DNA from: Hymenoscyphus infarciens
Lineage: Eukaryota; Ascomycota; Leotiomycetes; Helotiales; Helotiaceae
NCBI GenBank assembly: GCA_001414345.1
Contig: LLCB01000511.1
Span: 1-27,977, forward strand
Direction of reading: 5' to 3'
Length of the DNA: 27,977 bases
A program made the position numbers and the translations under genes. Of the stretch, positions 23,383 to 27,977 are shown in pieces (position 1 is the first letter of the stretch; the number at the start of each line of letters is the position of its first letter). The notes under the pieces are model-generated. The model saw nothing but the letters and a program-made list of their open reading frames with translations, ran no database searches and had not been told where the DNA came from.

Positions 23383-23700
23383 ATTTAGTTAATATTTTAT
23401 AGAATAGTCTAGTTTAGTATTTTAACGATATTATCTTTATACTTACTCTATCTTTAAATCGCTTTTATAGTACTATCTATGATTATCTAGCTATTACCTT
23501 CTTAGAAAAGGAAGCTAGCTAGTATTAGAAGCTCTACTAAGAAGAATATTATAAGTACTTATTACTCTCTACTATACTTTCTAATTATCTAATAGATCTT
23601 TATTTAGTTACTTACTATCTCTAATATAGTCTTAAACTATATAAATAGTTATACTATATACCTTCTAATAAATCCTCTTCTAATAATCCCTCTTTTAATT

Positions 23701-24287
23701 TAAATTCCTAATTAAATTTTAATTATAATTTTAAATTAGATACTAAATCTTTTATAATTATAAAAGAGGCTATAAAGTAGAATTGATCTATTATAGTTTA
23801 AGGTCTTTTTAACTATTTAGGACTTTTATATAAAATACTTAAACGGTATAGTATTAAGAAGCTAGTAGAGGAGGAGGAGTTTAAGTTTAAGTTTTAAGAG
23901 TAAGGGAATAGGAGATTCTAAGTAATAGGTTAAATTAGAAGACCTTTTTAGTATTTTATTATTTTAGTAGTTAGGGTATTAAGGAACGTTAGTAGGTTTT
24001 TAACTTTAGTATTTTAGTAGCTAGGGTATTAGGGAACGTTAATAGGTTTTTAACTTAGGTATTTTAATTAAAATAGAGTAGTTTAATTAGAAGTTTTTAA
24101 ATATAAGAGCTTATAGAGTTAACTTATAATTCCTAAAGTACTAGTTCTTAGTATATTTAAAGTCTTATAGCTAATGTTTGACCGACTATATTTACTATTC
24201 TTAAAAAGACGTTTAGTAGTATAGAGAGGCTTGTTATAGACCGTTAATAATAGATGGTTTATACTCTTATTCCTTTTAGAAAAACTC
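23701..24287. other. Probable convergent intergenic region
   Basis: Between a plus-strand frame and a minus-strand frame that ends at 24,288. Apart from the 50-bp duplication and an AT-rich TTTAATTTAAATT-type patch near 23,690-23,750, nothing is recognisable. Confidence 0.4.
23961..24060. repeat. 50-bp tandem duplication
   Basis: 23,961-24,010 and 24,011-24,060 are the same 50-bp unit, starting ATTTTAGTAG. They differ almost only by C/T or G/A changes, so the duplication probably predates the last RIP. The length is not a multiple of three and it lies between candidate genes, so it is probably non-coding. Confidence 0.92.
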
Positions 24288-26420
24288 TTAATTATTTTTA
24301 ATATTATCTACTTTATTTATATACTTATTTAGTTTTTCGTTATCGCTACTTACTTTTAAATACTCGTCTATTTATAGTTCTTTTAGTAAAGCTTCTAATT
24401 CAAGGGCTTCTAGTTAAGCTTACTAGACTATCTTACTTTAAGAGGGTTTAAAACTTAAGAGTCTAAGATATACTATACCTAGTATAGCTAATTTAATAGA
24501 CGTTAGTCTTAATATATATAGAAGAAGGAAAGTCTTATTAGTAAGCTTTTCTTTTAGCTTATCTTATATAATATTAAGATTATACTTATATAGTAACTCT
24601 GTAATAATAATATACTAGAGGATTTACTTATTAGTTAACTCTTATTATACTTTAGACTTAGAAGTCTATTTTAGAAGTATCTTTAAAGTCTCTAGGTACT
24701 AATAAGCTACTCGTTACTATTCTAGTTTTAAGAACTCGATTTCTTTAATAGCTCTTTTTTATCTTTATAAAGTATTAATCTCTTAGAGTATTTTAAGGTT
24801 AGAAGAGAAACTTAGAGATTTCTTAATATTCTTAGTATTATCTAAATCAATTTATAAGCTTTAGGCTTATACTAGTTTAAATAACTAAATAGATTTATTA
24901 GATTACTTCTTTAGAATAGTAGGGTTTAACGTTTTTATTAAAATAAGCTCTAGCCTTGCTTTATTTACTAGGAGGTTCTTAATAAGTTTTTTTAGATTCT
25001 TAGTCCTTAATTTTATTATAGGTAGCTTTCTTTATAATATTTTAAAGTAAGTAGCTACTTTCTAAGTGCCTTATATATTAAAGTAGTTATAGATATTCTT
25101 TAGTTATTAAATATAAGCTACTACTAATTAATAAAGACCTTTAACCTTCTTACTAATATAGTACTATTATTATAACTTAGTATACTAATTGTATAAACTC
25201 TCCTTTTTATTAAGTTTCTATTATTTCTATATTATACTATTCTTTAATAACTAAGTATTATATTATTTTTCGATATCGTCTCTTATTTACTATATTATAC
25301 GTTTACTAGTACTATAGTATATAGTAACCGAATTTCTCTAATTTAGCTGTCTTATTAGAATACTATATAGGATATTAACGCTTGCTAGGTTTTGAGCAAA
25401 TTTAACTAAGAAAGCTCCTTACTTCTTTTTCTCTTACTATAGAAGCTAGAATAATTTTTTATATAGTCTCTTTACTTATAGTTAAGCTATTACTTTATCT
25501 TTCTATATAAACTACTACTATTACTAATTTATATACTCTTCGAGGATCTTATAAATATTACTAGGTAGAGTATTAAAAGTATTAGTAAAAGAAGTAATTT
25601 TGTCTTATATAATAAGATACTAATAGGTTGTTTTAATTATTTTATAGGTATTTAAAAGGAGCTTGTAAGATTTATAATATTATTTATCTAAGGTTCTCTC
25701 TAGCTTAAAATAAATAAGATTTACTTAATAACCTGTCTATATATTTAAGTATACTTCGTAGCTTATTACTAAAAAATACCTATATAAGTCTACTAAATAA
25801 GACTTAAAGGCCTAATCTCTTTCTACTCTTTTACTATTGCCTCGCCTAAGGTAAAGAATATAGTCTAGTCCTTATTTAAGTTAATAAGCAAGAGTATAAG
25901 AATATTAATAAAAGACATTTATTATAAAGCGAAGTTAGGAACCTTACTAAGTATATTTCTTTATAATATATAGACTAAAAGTATAAGTAATATTATATTA
26001 TATAATAGTATAAGATCCCTTTAGTAAAAGATTTAGAACGGATTTAATAAGATAGTAAGTTCTATTAAATCTCTCTCTTTAATATATATTTATTAGTTAT
26101 ATACTAGTACTATGTCGGTAGATATAATTCATAAGGCTAGTCTAGTCTAGCTCTTTAAACTTTTTAGTAGTCTTTTTACTAGACTCCCTAGCTTAGAAGT
26201 AATATAGATAGCTCTTTATAGCGTCTTCTAGCTTCTTATTAGATTTATTCCTAGGACTTAAAAATAGGTTAGATATAAAATATTTCCTATTAATATTTCT
26301 TAGAATATATTATCCTCTACCTTTCTTTCGTTTATATTAAAAGTTGCTATTAACACTGATATTATATAGTGTTATTTCTTCTTATTTTTTAGATTTTAAA
26401 GAATAGAAGTATACTAGACA
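24288..26420 (-). pseudogene. RIP-decayed long coiled-coil-like protein gene, unknown
   Basis: Unrecognised. One minus-strand frame (complementary triplets at positions divisible by 3) can be followed for about 700 codons. From the upstream side: a basic start with EEITLYNISVNSNF and KRKKGRG (about 26,315-26,395), then a Lys/Ser-rich segment SPRNKSNKKLEDAIKSYLYY (about 26,200-26,260) and AKESSKK-like charged sequence. The middle is Tyr/Leu/Gln-rich, and the last 330 codons are strongly coiled-coil-like (KNLKKLIKNLLVNKARLELI near 24,980, LEALELEALLKEL near 24,390). It ends on VSSDNEKLNKYINKVDNIK and a TAA at 24,288-24,290. Stops are about 8-12%, nearly all at positions that could be Gln or Trp. 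A plus-strand Ser-rich frame between 24,300 and 25,050 has fewer stops, but its composition looks like the antisense of this one. Confidence 0.5.
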
Positions 26421-27089
26421 TATATTAGTAAGGGTTACTTTACTTATCTAAGGTTTATTATTTATATCTTAGTTATAGACTAAGTTTTAAAGTTTAAAGT
26501 TAAAAAGGTCTTTATTAATCTAAGTAGTCTTAAGCTAATTAAAGTAGGTATATTCCTATAGTTTCTTAAGACTTAGAACTTGCTAAGCCCCTTTAATAAT
26601 ATAATTATCTTAAAGGCTATATACCTAGACGTACTTGTTAATAAAACTATAGAGGAAAACACAATTGAAAAACCTTAGGAGGTTTAAACTAAACTCTATA
26701 GTAGGGTTTATAGGGGTAGTTAGAAAGAAGCTAGCTTAGATTATAGTAACTCTTTTAGAATATTTATAGCTATAGTATTATACTATCTCTTTAATTACCT
26801 TATTTATAGAAGTTAGACTTATTTCTAGAAAGTATTAAAAGATTACTGACGCTTATTACTAATATATATAATATTTTAATATTCTATTTTATAAGATAAA
26901 TTTAAGTATAGTAATTATCTAGTAAATAGTACCTTAGTATATATTCTAATAACGTTAGACTAGTTTCTTTTACGTCTTAAACAGTTTATGACATTCTTTT
27001 AATAGCGCCTATTCTAGATAATCTAGTTATATATAAACTCTTTATTAGGAGGATTAGGAATAGTAGTATCTAAGTTATAGTTATAGTAA
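26421..27089. other. Stretch without a supported gene
   Basis: No frame is clearly supported. It may hold the 5' part of the minus-strand gene at its left, or its promoter. No repeats or RNA genes were found. Confidence 0.35.
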
Positions 27090-27365
27090 GATTGAAAGAA
27101 GTTACTATTAGTATTATTAAAGTAGTGGTTAAGAAGACTATTAGATGCTTTATTACCTAAGAAGGGGTTTAAGTTAAGACCTAGAAGGTGTGATATAACT
27201 TCTCTATAGCTAGATTTATAAGAATATCGACTGTTATTTATATGCTTTAACCTAATACTAGGTATACTAGAACCTTTTAGTTTAGTAACTTTATTAGATT
27301 TAGGAACTATAATAAAGGTATATAAGGAGGATAAAGAAGAATAGAATCTTAGGTATTACTACGGT
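27090..27365 (+). pseudogene. Short low-stop remnant next to the right array
   Basis: In the plus frame with codons at positions divisible by 3 there are only about six stops in 92 codons, including one TGA, and two intact features typical of coding sequence: a retained TGG codon and a Lys/Arg/Pro patch (LLPKKGFKLRPRRCDITS). It ends in an acidic/Lys segment (KVYKEDKEE) and stops abruptly at the repeat array. It could be a gene fragment cut by the array. Family unknown. Confidence 0.25.
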
Positions 27366-27374
27366 TATATATAG

Positions 27375-27977
27375 AACTAATTTATTAGTAGAGCTAATAA
27401 ATTAAGCTTAGAAATAAGATAAGTATCTAAAAGGTAGTTTCTAATACTAATTTACTAGTAGAGCTAATAAATTAAGCTTATATATAAGATAAGTATCTAA
27501 AACTTAATTTCTAATATTAATTTACTAGTAGAGCTAATAAATTAAGCTAATAAATTAAGCTTATATAGAAGACAAGTATCTAATACTAATTTACTAGTAG
27601 AGCTAATAAATTAAGCTTAGAAAAAAGATTAGTATATAAAAGCTAATTTCTAATACTAATTTATTAGTAGAGCTAATAAATTAAGCTTAGAAATAAGATA
27701 AGTATCTAAAAGTTAATTTCTAATACTAATTTATTAATAGAGCTAATAAATTAAGCTTAGAAATAAGAGTAGTATCTAAAAGCTAATTTCTAATACTAAT
27801 TTATTAGTAGAGCTAATAAATTAAGCCTAGAAAGAAGAGTAGAATCTAAAAACTAATTTCTAATACTAATTTATTAGTAGAGCTAATAAATTAAGCTTAG
27901 AATAAGAATTATCTAAAAGCTAATTTCTAATACTAATTTAGTAGTAGAGCTAATAAATTAAGCTTAGAAATAAGATA
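27375..27977 (-). repeat. Right array of the same ~70-bp repeat, inverted
   Basis: About nine copies, in reverse complement to the left array. The AAGCTT marks fall at 27,404, 27,474, 27,557, 27,613, 27,683, 27,753, 27,823 (AAGCCT), 27,893 and 27,960. Most spacings are 70 bp. One copy near 27,541-27,562 has a 13-bp local duplication, and the next spacing is only 56 bp because about two dozen bases are missing. The array runs off the right edge. Reversed, its last 18 bases match the left array from base 8, so both edges cut the repeat at nearly the same phase. Confidence 0.97.

Larger units (their letters stand above)
21880..23700 (+). pseudogene. RIP-decayed gene with 30-residue repeats, unknown family
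   Basis: Unrecognised. The frame at positions 2 modulo 3 begins with 90-bp repeats at 21,937, 22,027 and 22,117, encoding a 30-residue unit: KCLYLREDLDLYEAKE, a lost Gln, then an Asn/Lys/Asp stretch. Many Tyr here are probably former His. A Gln/Lys-rich stretch (22,240-22,340) follows, then a mixed, mostly hydrophobic region to about 23,240 with a low-stop patch around 22,380-22,800 (LSSFIGPYKGVISII). From about 23,100 the neighbouring frame (1 modulo 3) becomes better and carries a 21-bp repeat at 23,299-23,382 ([FYS]KLxxK[RS], probably KP before RIP). The two may be exons joined by an intron near 23,100-23,250, or separate genes. Confidence 0.45.

Noticed and set aside
24300..25050. Plus-strand Ser/Leu-rich frame with about 4% stops
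   Set aside because: Antisense of a long Glu/Lys/Leu coiled-coil-like minus frame, which gives a more natural composition and a sensible C-terminus. The choice remains an inference.
1..27977. Mitochondrial DNA or a naturally AT-rich genome
   Set aside because: Depletion of CpA and TpG with CpT and CpG kept, plus stop codons at Gln/Trp positions, point to RIP rather than to a mitochondrial or simply AT-biased genome.

Overview
The window looks like a heavily RIP-mutated (repeat-induced point mutation) stretch of a filamentous ascomycete (Pezizomycotina) genome. It is very AT-rich. TpA is in large excess and CpA/TpG are nearly absent: bases 10,561-10,620 contain 10 TpA, 0 CpA and 0 TpG. CpT and CpG survive, which is the signature of directional CpA-to-TpA change. 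No intact gene remains. Reading frames are broken almost only by TAA/TAG, the codons RIP makes from CAA, CAG and TGG; TGA is rare. I cannot name the species.

The window is framed by two arrays of the same ~70-bp repeat in opposite orientation: about 8 copies at the left edge (1-476) and about 9 at the right edge (27,375-27,977). Each unit carries an 11-bp inverted repeat. The natural reading is a ~28-kb dead mobile or cargo-carrying element, or a segment between inverted satellite arrays. Both arrays reach the window edges, so the true ends are not visible.

Between the arrays I can follow several long decayed coding frames by reading TAA/TAG as former Gln or Trp. Plus-strand candidates lie at 481-5,560, 5,601-7,720, 8,050-8,850, 10,550-11,760, 12,600-13,260, 13,340-15,490, 16,381-18,830 and 21,880-23,700. 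Minus-strand candidates lie at 8,860-9,450, 19,480-20,900 and 24,288-26,420. The best support comes from tandem repeats whose periods are multiples of three (12, 21, 39, 48, 90 and 99 bp), from one stretch with markedly few stops (13,340-14,770), and from long coherent hydrophilic or coiled-coil-like composition. Strand and frame are inferences, because opposite frames can also look protein-like in such biased sequence.

I recognise no family: no reverse transcriptase, integrase, DDE or tyrosine-recombinase motif, helicase or polymerase motif could be found by eye. The predicted proteins are mostly large, Gln/Lys/Glu-rich and repeat-bearing. What the set did together cannot be read from this copy. 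No tRNA, rRNA, CRISPR array or origin was seen.
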